The notes under the pieces: generated by a model
What the model saw: only the letters and a program-made list of their open reading frames with translations
Databases searched by the model: none
Told to the model about the DNA's origin: nothing
Assembly: GCA_000158155.1 (NCBI GenBank)
Contig: DS999407.1
Location: 191,919 to 255,918, forward strand
From: a gamma proteobacterium NOR5-3
GTDB lineage: Bacteria; Pseudomonadota; Gammaproteobacteria; Pseudomonadales; Halieaceae
DNA: 64,000 nt
Reading direction: 5' to 3'
Translations under genes and position numbers: made by a program
Shown: one piece after another, positions 36,285 to 44,937 of the stretch
Layout: each line of letters begins with the position of its first letter
Position numbering within the stretch: the first letter of the stretch is position 1

Positions 36285-37385
36285 CTACTCGAAGAGTTCC
36301 TGGGGGTCACTTAAGAACTCAAAATAGCTCTTACCCTCAGCGGGCACGGCAAAGCTGTCGTGCTCAATCGCTCGAACTTTCCTCCGTCTCCCACATTTAG
36401 ACCTAGTCCAAACACCTGACGCACCGGTCACCTCGCCTACCACTGTTAGCGGTGTACCACAGGAGTCACTGATTCTATTTAGGGACGCAATAGACGCCTT
36501 CGGCATGCAGTACAGGAATTGCCAATCGCCACCTGCCATTGATAGCTGCAATGGTGTCAAAGACAAGGTTTTTAGCAGGCTCTCAAGCGCCGGGTGGATT
36601 GGAATATTGTCTGCGAACAATTCAACTCCTAAGTTAGATTTCTCAACCATATTCCGGCAAGCCGACGGCAAACCGTCACTGATATCCGTACAGGCGGTCG
36701 CTATACGCGCTGCGCCCATTTCCATTGCCAACCGATAAGGAGGGCGCTGTCGCACCAAGGCTTCATCTACTAATTTTTGAATTAACTCTGAGACTTTATG
36801 ATGCCGCTTGTGAATAATGGATCCCATCAACATGGACCCAAGAAACCCGGACACCACCAACTGATCGCCCACTTTGGGAGTATCGCGAAAGAGCAATCGA
36901 TCCTCCGACGCACGACCAAGAGCAGTAACAACCAGAGAAAGTTTTTCAGCCTTTTTTGTATCCCCGCCAGTGATCGTTACATCAAATTCAGCGCATGCCT
37001 CCACAATCCCATCCACGATCTCATCAACTAGCTTTACGCTAGTGCTTCCGGGCAGAAGCATTGCCACCGACACCGCAAACGGTATGCCACCGGTGGCCAA
37101 AATGTCACTGACAGCATGTGAGACAGCAAAGTCCCCTATACATTCACCACCCGCTAATCCCAGCGTATAGGCTTTACTCACTCCAGATCTATCGGTGTTT
37201 ACTAGTAATCTTTCGTTAGGTAGCAAGGACTCTCTTAGCACCCCGGCATCGTGCCCCAAACCACCGACTAAGCCCGAACCCTTATCCACAGAGGATCTGA
37301 TGCGGTCCATAATGCGAGCCTTGATAAATCGTTCGCCAACCGTAACCAGATCTCTGTTATCAGGCGCCACGGCAAATTGAATCAT
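36285..37385 (-). CDS. PurM/ThiL-like ATP-dependent AIR-synthase superfamily enzyme
   Basis: 366 residues with the two-domain PurM-like architecture. The N-terminal half has GGLGHDAGVLRE (metal/ATP-binding GDDA-like loop), LLVNTDRSGVSKAYTLGLAG, then FAVSHAVSDILATGGIPFAV and VTITGGDTKKAEKLSLVVTA. The C-terminal half has CTDISDGLPSACRNM and LSMAGGDWQFLYCM, as in ThiL/HypE/SelD/PurM enzymes, which activate a substrate with ATP. It does not match one named member well enough to assign a substrate. It is first of the three-gene set followed by the ThyA-like and DUF3800-like genes. A chromosomal ThiL would normally sit with riboflavin/thiamine genes, so this is a specialised copy. Confidence 0.8.
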   Translation of the reverse strand: MIQFAVAPDNRDLVTVGERFIKARIMDRIRSSVDKGSGLVGGLGHDAGVLRESLLPNERLLVNTDRSGVSKAYTLGLAGGECIGDFAVSHAVSDILATGGIPFAVSVAMLLPGSTSVKLVDEIVDGIVEACAEFDVTITGGDTKKAEKLSLVVTALGRASEDRLLFRDTPKVGDQLVVSGFLGSMLMGSIIHKRHHKVSELIQKLVDEALVRQRPPYRLAMEMGAARIATACTDISDGLPSACRNMVEKSNLGVELFADNIPIHPALESLLKTLSLTPLQLSMAGGDWQFLYCMPKASIASLNRISDSCGTPLTVVGEVTGASGVWTRSKCGRRRKVRAIEHDSFAVPAEGKSYFEFLSDPQELFE

Positions 37386-37505
37386 AAGGAAGACCCCATA
37401 GAAAGTGTCAAAGAATATCTCTGAGAAGCGGCCGTTTAAAGCGTACTAAGATGCTAAGAAAATGCTACGAACCATGAAGAAAAGTATACGGCTGAAGCCT
37501 GAATT

Positions 37506-38462
37506 TTATAGAGGTCTTACAACCTCTTTGGTGATCCTACCGAGACGGTTCATTCGAAGCGCCGTAAAAGCTCCTTCACCCACGCCTTTCAGGGCTTGCT
37601 CAGACGCACCTAAACCCAGACTTTCCACTCCCATTGTCCCCACAGCCTCAATTGTGGCCGTAGTCAGTGCACTCATAATGATATGGCGAAAAAGTCGGAG
37701 TGACGACAACCCTGTAGCGGTTCTTCCATAGGCTTCTGTGATTGCCCGTACAAGGGCTGTGGCACGGTACAGCACTATCATTGCGTCTAATACTGGATGT
37801 GGCGATATGGCGACGAGCCCGGCCGCAGACAAGGTCGCATTACGTATTAGTTCATCTACTCGCCGATCCGCCTTCGACAACAGCACGTTCTCGACCAACT
37901 CTCGATATGTTTCAACCGACGTCCGCTCCCCGAACTCCGCACGATAGATAGCAACCTCGCGTGGGTGGTATTTTATTAGTCTGGATATCACCGGCTCTAA
38001 CGCGTCAGCTATCTCACGCGGCGAGTCATCTGGTTGCGCCTCAGATGTGATCTGCTTAACCATAACAATCGCGTCAACCTCTCGAGCGGCTCGATACTCA
38101 GCCAGTATCCAGCGTCCCAACACCGTAAAAAACATTACTGTCACCACAGCGAGGGGGATAGCAACAGCTCGGTTCGACTGCCACGTCATCGCAATAGAAT
38201 TACCCAACGCGTAAACAAGCCAAACCAATGGAAACAAGAAAAGAATCCAAACCCTCCAATTGACCACAGCTGATCTCTGAGAGTTATCGAGAACGTATTC
38301 CGCTGTGGTGTCGGTGGTTTCTGTATCTTCATCAACCCGTCCCGCATGTCTCAATTCATTCGCCAGACCTTTAGCGACCTGCTCATTATTTTCAGGCTTG
38401 CTAACACCAACTACCTCTGTTTCAACGTTCAACGGCTCCGGCTCAGATCTACGCGTGCTCAA
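37506..38462 (-). CDS. YcjF-like membrane protein (DUF697 type)
   Basis: 318 residues with a polar N-terminus, two membrane helices (WRVWILFLFPLVWLVYALGN and AIPLAVVTVMFFTVLGRWIL) and a C-terminal domain with NATLSAAGLVAISPHPVLDA and MIVLYRATALVRAITEAYGR, typical of YcjF/DUF697. YcjF accompanies the GTPase YcjX in proteobacteria, where the pair is envelope-stress related. The start is TTG 38,462, overlapping the YcjX stop (TTGA), with AGGA about six bases before. It is the last gene of the four-gene operon. Confidence 0.85.
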   Translation of the reverse strand: MSTRRSEPEPLNVETEVVGVSKPENNEQVAKGLANELRHAGRVDEDTETTDTTAEYVLDNSQRSAVVNWRVWILFLFPLVWLVYALGNSIAMTWQSNRAVAIPLAVVTVMFFTVLGRWILAEYRAAREVDAIVMVKQITSEAQPDDSPREIADALEPVISRLIKYHPREVAIYRAEFGERTSVETYRELVENVLLSKADRRVDELIRNATLSAAGLVAISPHPVLDAMIVLYRATALVRAITEAYGRTATGLSSLRLFRHIIMSALTTATIEAVGTMGVESLGLGASEQALKGVGEGAFTALRMNRLGRITKEVVRPL

Positions 38463-39787
38463 AGTATGTCCTCCCCAATTAAAAAATTGAGTGCACGGCC
38501 AAGATTGATGGCCGGAAATCCATCGTACAGCGCGTCGTTCATAGGCTGAGGCTGAAATTCAAGAAACTGAAAACCCAATTCATCCCAATCAGGGGGAATA
38601 TCTAACGGAATACCGCCCGGATCCCAAGCAGCCTCTTCCCTACCGTGTGGACGCCCGTATAGCACCTCACGTTTTGGAGCCTGTACGGTCATTCGATCCT
38701 CAGTTGATTGCACAGAGGCCAATGCTATCGAATGGGTGTGCTTTACCGAGCGCCTAAGTTGATTGTCGTCATCTACAAACCGCACAATCTTTCTGAGCAT
38801 ATCCCGCAAATTAGACCGGTCACCACGAGTGACATGATCGGCTTTCGTAGCTGCAAACAACAAATGTGACGTACGATGCCCTCGAAGTCGGTCAAAAAAC
38901 GAACCATTACCGTAGCGGAAAACCTGGAGCACGCTCCGAAGTCCTGACATCAGCTCATCGTAGGCATCTGATCCCAACTCTAACGTCCTCAAGACATCAA
39001 CGAGAACTATTTGTCGATCAAGTTTGGAGAAGTGATCCCTGTAAAATGGAAGCACAGCACGCTTAATATATTGCTCGTATTTCTTCCGAAGAACACCAGC
39101 TACGGGGTATGACAACTTATCTGCCGGTAAAGGCACCAATCTAAGAATTGGAGAGTTTTCTAAGTTTGCAGGCCGCAGCAAACGCGCAGGCTGATTCAGC
39201 ACCAAGCCCGCGGAATGCGCTTGAGAAAGGTAGTCGGCCCAAACACTTGTAATCTTCTCGAGGTCGCCCTCGTCCGCGCTCCAAGGTAACGCCTCTATTG
39301 CCTCTCGATATTGCGAAATCATATCTGCACGCGGACCCGTCTGCGCTTGCGCTAACACCTGCTTCGACCACTCCTCATAACTCAAGCTCAATAGTGGGAA
39401 GTCCGCGAGCCATTCGCCCGGATAGTCGACTAAATCTAACCGCAGCGTTTTACGCCTCGTCATGAATCTACTGGGGACTTCATAGTCGAGGTCAAGAACC
39501 AAATGAGATATTCCATCAGTCGCAGCGGGCCATTGTGATTGCGACCCGGACATGGCGTCGCGCGCTTGCCGGAACGGGAACTGGGGCAAGTCGGAATGCA
39601 CATCATCACGGATGCTGGCGCACTTTAAGTAGCCTCGCTCGTAGGGCTCAAACTGCGCTAGTGGCCCCAATTGACCGCGCGCCGACCAGGCCTCTGAAGT
39701 AATCAAAGCTTGAGCTAGGGAACCGATGAACACGGTTTTCCCACTTCGAGAAAATCCTGTCACTCCAATCTTTAGCGTGGTCGTCAT
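38459..39787 (-). CDS. YcjX-like P-loop GTPase
   Basis: 442 residues, similar in length to E. coli YcjX (DUF463). Walker A is GVTGFSRSGKTVFIGSLAQA at 7-26, with Walker B/switch region TLRLDLVDYPGEWLADFPLL. The family-typical late block HLLFAATKADHVTRGDRSNL and final FQPQPMNDALYDGFPAINLG are also present. It likely binds GTP at the membrane with YcjF. Housekeeping ycjX-ycjF sits in the psp regulon; here it is in an island with two other membrane proteins, so it is probably a specialised paralogue. ATG 39,787; weak ribosome-binding site. Confidence 0.9.
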   Translation of the reverse strand: MTTTLKIGVTGFSRSGKTVFIGSLAQALITSEAWSARGQLGPLAQFEPYERGYLKCASIRDDVHSDLPQFPFRQARDAMSGSQSQWPAATDGISHLVLDLDYEVPSRFMTRRKTLRLDLVDYPGEWLADFPLLSLSYEEWSKQVLAQAQTGPRADMISQYREAIEALPWSADEGDLEKITSVWADYLSQAHSAGLVLNQPARLLRPANLENSPILRLVPLPADKLSYPVAGVLRKKYEQYIKRAVLPFYRDHFSKLDRQIVLVDVLRTLELGSDAYDELMSGLRSVLQVFRYGNGSFFDRLRGHRTSHLLFAATKADHVTRGDRSNLRDMLRKIVRFVDDDNQLRRSVKHTHSIALASVQSTEDRMTVQAPKREVLYGRPHGREEAAWDPGGIPLDIPPDWDELGFQFLEFQPQPMNDALYDGFPAINLGRALNFLIGEDIL

Positions 39788-39901
39788 ATACTGCCGTTTA
39801 AAAACATGTTAGAAACGCCCGAAAAGTGTCACCTCACACTTGATGCTCTCACTTCTCGCGGCCCGCAATCTCCGAAAACTTTTCATACAGAAGCAATGAA
39901 C

Positions 39902-40981
39902 TCACTCATCCATCTTAGCCCGCCTAAGATCGCTCAAGGTTTGCCCAGAAAGTGTTTCTGAGTTTTGCTGCAGTTGTTGGTTTATTCGAGCCTTTAGCAC
40001 AACCTCTTGCTCCGCGACGATGCCTCTCAACTTTGCTTCAAATTCACTACGATTAAGATATTCATCGACATTGATTGCGACGGCGTCGACGCTAATCCAC
40101 ACCGCAGCAGCGCCTACTATTCCACCCACTACAGCGCCAACCGGCCCGAGAAAACTTCCAGCAACAGCACCGGTAGCAGCTCCTCCTGCTGCAGAGACCC
40201 CTGATTTAACGGCCATCTTTCCTGTCGCTTTGACTAGAAATGCTGCAACCACCACTTTGATAGACCCTTTTAAGGCATTAGCTGCAACGGCTCCCGCAAC
40301 AATACCCGCCAGGGGCATACTCACTCTGACGCGCGAAAGAGCCCCCTCTAACGCCTGTTGCGCAAAGTCGTTGAGGGGCAAACCACTAGACTCATGCATC
40401 CTGAGGTCTTCTAGTTGCTTCGATAGTTCGATGGTGAATTGGTGCCCAAAATAAGTTTCTATTTCTCTCAAAGCGCCGATTTGTCGATTCTCTAAGCCAG
40501 CCAACAGGTACTCTTCAACACTATTTCCAAGCTTCGCATCAATGTCTGGCCCTAACTTATTACCAACAGCGCTCTGAACGAGCTCCGTGTACTCACCCAG
40601 GACCGAATAATGGAAATCCGCATAACGAGGAATGGCTGCATAAACCGGTGAATAGACCTCAGCTATACGAAGATCTACAAATTTGGCCGTTAATAGAGCG
40701 GCCTTTTCAGCAGCAACATCTATTATCTTACCCATCGATTCTGGTGATACGTCTATGACTTCAGGATTACCAATCTTTTCTTCTCCAGTAGCTGATTGTC
40801 GGCGATCTCGATCTAGCGAATCATCCCTGCCCCCCGGCGCTGGATTAGGAGCAAACGAAGCAACCACAATCAGCGCGATAGTCGAACCAAAGAGAACAAA
40901 TATCGTCACCCAAAATGCTTTACCGGCAAGGGGAGAGCCCTGTGATAACGCGGTGCCTCTACTGCTATTCGATTTAGACAT
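39902..40981 (-). CDS. Membrane-anchored protein with glycine-zipper segment
   Basis: The 359-residue protein is taken from ATG 40,981 with a strong purine run (AGGGGGGGGCGAG) just before it. An N-terminal membrane helix (FWVTIFVLFGSTIALIVVAS) precedes a helical domain. A glycine-rich hydrophobic hairpin (SAAGGAATGAVAGSFLGPVG, AVVGGIVGAAAVWISVDAVA) follows near residues 260-310, then a charged coiled-coil tail. Glycine zippers of this sort pack helices or form pores. The gene overlaps its upstream neighbour by eight bases and precedes the YcjX-like GTPase by 114 bases. No known family is recognised. Confidence 0.75.
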   Translation of the reverse strand: MSKSNSSRGTALSQGSPLAGKAFWVTIFVLFGSTIALIVVASFAPNPAPGGRDDSLDRDRRQSATGEEKIGNPEVIDVSPESMGKIIDVAAEKAALLTAKFVDLRIAEVYSPVYAAIPRYADFHYSVLGEYTELVQSAVGNKLGPDIDAKLGNSVEEYLLAGLENRQIGALREIETYFGHQFTIELSKQLEDLRMHESSGLPLNDFAQQALEGALSRVRVSMPLAGIVAGAVAANALKGSIKVVVAAFLVKATGKMAVKSGVSAAGGAATGAVAGSFLGPVGAVVGGIVGAAAVWISVDAVAINVDEYLNRSEFEAKLRGIVAEQEVVLKARINQQLQQNSETLSGQTLSDLRRAKMDE

Positions 40982-41810
40982 CTCGCCCCCCCCTGAGAAC
41001 GCCTCTTCCGCCGCTCCTACCAACAGACGATAGCGCGACTGTCTGGAATCCAGCGAGAATAGAAGCCAGCCCAAAAAAGACCAGTGAATCTCTCAGCAAG
41101 ATCACACTAATCAGCGGGAGACTGTTTGCCGCATTCAATTTGATAAGCCAATAGCCTAGAACATCACCATACAAGAAAATCGAAAGCATCTCCGTCATCG
41201 CACTACCAGAATGCGGAAGTGTCCTGCCAGCAGCCGACAACATGGCAATTAGTGATGGTTCATCAATCCAGTTTGGCATGGTCGATAAGTGAAAACTGAA
41301 AAACGAATGACTTAGGACTATCGGCACAGCTGCCATAACTGTTACAGCCCAGCTAGTGACAGCCGGCGTGTAGGCGCTCCGTGTGTGCTCGGACACAAAA
41401 TGATTGATTATAGCGCTCAAAGTACAAGTTAGAACCACAAGCAATCCCACAGCCATCCAACCGAGAACACCACTCCTCAGCGTGAAAAATGCTACGGGGG
41501 GCATCACTAGTATCACTGCAACAACGCTAGAAATTAAAGCGCCAATTTTTCCTGCGAAGAGCGGATAGAGTGGCGTACTGGGCAATAAAACGGCAGATGC
41601 CAAGGCGCGCCGGCGGGCTAGGTCGCTTTTATACAGAACCGCTGTAGACAATGCCGCTGCCGTCAAGATCGCAAGCGAAGCAATCTCGTTGCTTGGATAA
41701 AGGGTCGCCCAAGTGATAAGCAATCCTACAACGGGGGAACTGACCAGCGCGCAGATCAGAAAAACCTTCATCGAATACTCACTATTACGCGCGACATCAA
41801 ACGATACCAT
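40974..41810 (-). CDS. Polytopic membrane protein of the YcjX-like operon
   Basis: 278 residues with about seven hydrophobic segments (VFLICALVSSPVVGLLITWA, IGALISSVVAVILVMPPVAF, GWMAVGLLVVLTCTLSAIIN, VTVMAAVPIVLSHSFFSF and others), ending in a basic, Gly/Arg-rich tail. First gene of the leftward operon. ATG 41,810 has no clear ribosome-binding site; ATG 41,771 is an alternative. It resembles no transporter family I can name. Confidence 0.7.
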   Translation of the reverse strand: MVSFDVARNSEYSMKVFLICALVSSPVVGLLITWATLYPSNEIASLAILTAAALSTAVLYKSDLARRRALASAVLLPSTPLYPLFAGKIGALISSVVAVILVMPPVAFFTLRSGVLGWMAVGLLVVLTCTLSAIINHFVSEHTRSAYTPAVTSWAVTVMAAVPIVLSHSFFSFHLSTMPNWIDEPSLIAMLSAAGRTLPHSGSAMTEMLSIFLYGDVLGYWLIKLNAANSLPLISVILLRDSLVFFGLASILAGFQTVALSSVGRSGGRGVLRGGRDV

Positions 41811-42401
41811 CTATGTAACAAAGTGAAATTGACTTAGCTCAAATGAAACAAAAAAATAGGCTTGATAGCCTATGTTCATTGTCGTGTTCGCCGTAGCCAG
41901 CAACGTGAAAGGAAATGTTACCGGCAATTGCCCCAACAGATAGTTGCCCACTAGTCTGGGCCAAGCGTAGTCACATGCACCCGAGCGTGGCGATGGAGAA
42001 GACATCAAAAAAGGCATGATCGAAGTACTAAAACAATGATTTCACAATTCAAATTCGCATCTGCCGCTCATCATAGTTATGCATGCAAGGTATAACTGAA
42101 TCTCCAAAACGTTGCGAATCTATTACCCGCTTTTGCGCCCTCGTTCATAGTTATTTGCGTCTTTCACGTTTTTGTACCTAGCATTGTTCTTTCACGCACA
42201 CGTTCGGTACCGAAGAAAAACACCTGGCATAGACACGATTTAGTGATTAAGCATCGCCATCAGGTTTAACCTAAAGCCGAGGTAGGGTGTAAAAATGCAT
42301 TCCGACACCGATGCTTCAAATACAACGGAACCGGATTTGTAGTATTGCTAATTTAACCATCGGATCAGTACTATAAATTCAAGCATTGAACGGGATCGAA
42401 G
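41811..42401. other. Divergent intergenic region upstream of the YcjX-like operon
   Basis: Nearly 600 AT-rich bases without a supported gene. It should carry the promoter of the leftward membrane/YcjX operon and the promoter of the small basic protein at 42,402. A 68-codon frame at 41,811-42,017 lacks signals and is not called. Confidence 0.45.
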
Positions 42402-42560
42402 ATGGGATTTTTCAGTAAGTCAAAATCAGACAAAAAAGACCCCAAAAAGTCGCCCAAAGAAACGGAAGGTCCGGTAGTAAAAAGCGGACCGACAGCTGGA
42501 AGAAATCGATCTAGAAATAAAGATGGCACCTGGCGAAAAAAGCGAAGTGACGCACAGTAG
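42402..42560 (+). CDS. Small Lys/Arg-rich protein, 52 residues
   Basis: The ATG at 42,402 opens a frame giving MGFFSKSKSDKKDPKKSPK at the start and GRNRSRNKDGTWRKKRSDAQ at the end, with a stop at 42,560. The composition is highly basic, as for nucleic-acid-binding or membrane-surface peptides, and the ordered C-terminal motif looks protein-like rather than random. GGGATCGAAG before the ATG is a weak ribosome-binding site. It is divergent from the YcjX-like operon. Confidence 0.5.
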   Translation: MGFFSKSKSDKKDPKKSPKETEGPVVKSGPTAGRNRSRNKDGTWRKKRSDAQ

Positions 42561-43021
42561 TTGGGAGCAATGGCTATAGGGTGCATCGCCGCAACTGACA
42601 ACGGCGTCACGCCAATACGCAAAACGCCCCCCGATTAACTACGCAATCTTGAGCATCGCTAGTAAAAGAATTCCTTCTTTGGCAGCCACGCAAGACGGAC
42701 ACCTCCACCGAGCACGCAACCACGTCGTTTTTTGACCATACTAAAACAGAGACGGCAAAGTTACTTAGACCACAAAAGCAAGCGTCACCCGACATTAGAA
42801 AGCAAAGTGCCCCCAGACATTCAGCGTTACGAGGTCTTAGGTGATCTGCACTTTTGTGTGTCTTTCGCCGGCTCTCGGCAAGGTATTAATGCGTGGCGTT
42901 CTCACGCTACGTCGAACATCAGCGCCCACATTAGGAATGCGTTGCGATTCGACACTGTATCAACTGACTGATATACACAGACCTAATTATTCCCAGAATT
43001 CAGCTAATTAGAGCGGGCTAA
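42561..43021. other. Intergenic region, no gene supported
   Basis: 461 bases between the small basic protein and the 253-residue gene. Open frames such as 42,732-42,971 lack ribosome-binding sites and recognisable protein features. No tRNA, repeat or terminator was identified. Confidence 0.45.
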
Positions 43022-43783
43022 ATGATGTACGACGTAATACAAGACGAACCGAGTGACAACTTCAAAAGAGCTTGGCAGGCAGCCGCTCGTCACTTAGGGT
43101 CACTTGGGGGTGATGGCTTTAACTGGTTACGAGCGAATCTAAATCCGCCAATGGCAGAACACTTATCGTTTCGACTTGGGAATCAAATATTTTTCGTTTT
43201 CGTAGAAGCGGCCGAATTCCAGTATGAAAAGGCTAACGATCTTTTCAGCCAGGTTACACAAGAGGCAAACGCCGTCCCCTGCCTTATGCCAATGACGGAG
43301 AGGTTGACCAGCTATGAACCTTCCGCGAACGGCTGGGGGTTAATTCATGCGGAAATTAGAGAATCAGTGAATCCACCTGACCTGGTATCGAGCGACCTAA
43401 TCGAGATGACTGATTGGGAGCTACACGATTTTGCCGTTCAAGTGGTCAAATCGCAGCTATCTGAAGAGGGGAAAAATGTGTTTTCAACACAGTCTTCTCG
43501 GAAGATCGACCCGTCGATCTGGTACGAACATGAAGGCGACACGTACTGGGTGATCGTGCGAGAAGCAAGATATCCCAACAATCAACCGGCGATGCCGCCT
43601 CACGTTGCTGATATTGCAAATGAGTTATCAAAAATTGGAAAAGCTGGTTTTTTCGCAAGTATCGTAGTTGCCAACCATAATGATTCATTTGATCCAAATA
43701 CGAAAACGCCCGGCAGTTTTCTACCGCTGTATCGTGGGCATGCAATGTCGGTCAAGTATGAAGGGCTTGTATCGATCACCTAG
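43022..43783 (+). CDS. Unknown 253-residue soluble protein
   Basis: The product begins MMYDVIQDEPSDNFKRAWQA and has an alternating beta/helical look: LGNQIFFVFVEAAEFQYEKA, IWYEHEGDTYWVIVREARYP, ADIANELSKIGKAGFFASIV. The segment after YWVIVREARYP resembles the edge of a restriction-endonuclease-like or sensor fold, but I cannot assign it. No membrane segment. Two consecutive ATGs (43,022 and 43,025) follow GAGCGGG. It lies in the same direction as the macrodomain gene, 230 bases downstream. Confidence 0.65.
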   Translation: MMYDVIQDEPSDNFKRAWQAAARHLGSLGGDGFNWLRANLNPPMAEHLSFRLGNQIFFVFVEAAEFQYEKANDLFSQVTQEANAVPCLMPMTERLTSYEPSANGWGLIHAEIRESVNPPDLVSSDLIEMTDWELHDFAVQVVKSQLSEEGKNVFSTQSSRKIDPSIWYEHEGDTYWVIVREARYPNNQPAMPPHVADIANELSKIGKAGFFASIVVANHNDSFDPNTKTPGSFLPLYRGHAMSVKYEGLVSIT

Positions 43784-43832
43784 TTTTTGAATATACACAA
43801 AGCGATCAAGAGAGGCTTCTGCTCGAACATTA

Positions 43833-43940
43833 ATGTATCGTCTTTTAGATAACGCAACAGAGTTTAGACGGTCATTAGAACTGCGACAGGAAGCTGACTA
43901 CGCTTACGAAAAATGTGAGAGGGCCTTAGGCACGCAGTAA
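43833..43940 (+). CDS. Possible 35-residue peptide
   Basis: ATG 43,833 to TAA 43,940 encodes MYRLLDNATEFRRSLELRQE and a short helical tail. A stop codon immediately precedes the start and no good ribosome-binding site is seen. Listed only because it fills the gap between two same-strand genes with an amphipathic helix; it may be chance. Confidence 0.2.
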   Translation: MYRLLDNATEFRRSLELRQEADYAYEKCERALGTQ

Positions 43941-44013
43941 AATGCAGTCTTGTTGAAAGCCAAAACGGGGTGTAAGACTTCTACTGGGAACGTTTTGTTG
44001 TTTGGAGGTATCA

Positions 44014-44589
44014 ATGCAAAAAGATCGAGAGATACCTACACTGATATTCGGCGACTCCAATCGATCTGTGGTTGAAAATGCCAGGCGCGTTGGCCTGGGC
44101 GCCGAGTGGATTGATGGAGATCCAATGCTTGCGTCGCCGGATGCGATTGTTTCTCCAGCCAATACTGTCGGGGAAATGTCGGGTGGCTATGATCTGGAGA
44201 TCCGTACCAAACTAGGCATTGGCGTAGAGAAGACCGTCATGCGGTCGCTTAGAGAATCACCGCTGCTTCTTGGTCAGGCGCGGGCGCTGAAAACCCAATC
44301 CAAAATACCGTGGATAATTGTGGTTCCCACCGTGGTGGGTAAGCTCGCCGGCTCAGGTGGAAACACTGAAATCGGATCACTGCAAACTAAAACTCCAAGT
44401 AGAGACGTAATCGAAAACGGCGCCTACAACCTAATGCACGAAGCTTTTCGTCATGGGATTTTGAGAGTAGGAACCGTATTGCTTGGTGGTGGCGTGGGTG
44501 GATTCAACACTGCGGAAGCGGTGCAAGCGATGAATGAAGGGTATTTTCGAGCCTACGAGGAAATTGATGAAATTTTGTACGGAGACTAA
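44014..44589 (+). CDS. Macrodomain (ADP-ribose-binding) protein
   Basis: 191 residues from ATG 44,014, five bases behind TTGGAGG (so not the upstream TTG 44,002). The macrodomain core is visible: LIFGDSNRSVVENARRVGLG, then DAIVSPANTVGEMSGGYDLE (the N-A-N/G-G loop region that binds ADP-ribose), PWIIVVPTVVGK and the late glycine loop VGTVLLGGGVGGFNTAEAV. Macrodomains bind or remove ADP-ribose from proteins or nucleic acids. Here it could neutralise ADP-ribosylation or sense an NAD-derived signal. Neighbours are unknown proteins on the same strand. Confidence 0.82.
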   Translation: MQKDREIPTLIFGDSNRSVVENARRVGLGAEWIDGDPMLASPDAIVSPANTVGEMSGGYDLEIRTKLGIGVEKTVMRSLRESPLLLGQARALKTQSKIPWIIVVPTVVGKLAGSGGNTEIGSLQTKTPSRDVIENGAYNLMHEAFRHGILRVGTVLLGGGVGGFNTAEAVQAMNEGYFRAYEEIDEILYGD

Positions 44590-44937
44590 GTATCGACTGA
44601 TTTTTAGCCCACACTCGCCTGTGAAAAAGCGCTGTTTTAAGCTACTGGAACATTCAAAGACCAATTTTCGCCATTCAAGAGCTTCATTCGCTGGACGCTG
44701 ATCTCTTGGAAACACGGGGATCGTTTAACAGTGTCTACACCGCGAACGCATCGTAATGCGAACAGTTTTCATAAAAAAACGAGATCACCACACAATCCAA
44801 CTCCCTGCGTAAACTGGTTTTGCAAGCCTAGCACCGACAGCAAACAGTCAGTCTAAACATCCATATGCTTCAACTTCACACAGTTCGACCCACTTTAATC
44901 CTTAGAACCGTGACTTTGCGGAGGCTGGAAATCCGAA
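44590..44937. other. Intergenic region, nothing recognised
   Basis: 348 bases between the macrodomain gene and the membrane protein gene. No supported ORF, RNA gene or repeat. It presumably holds the promoter of the downstream gene. Confidence 0.45.

Noticed and set aside
42732-42971. 79-codon plus-strand ORF
   Set aside because: It has no start signal and no recognisable structure.
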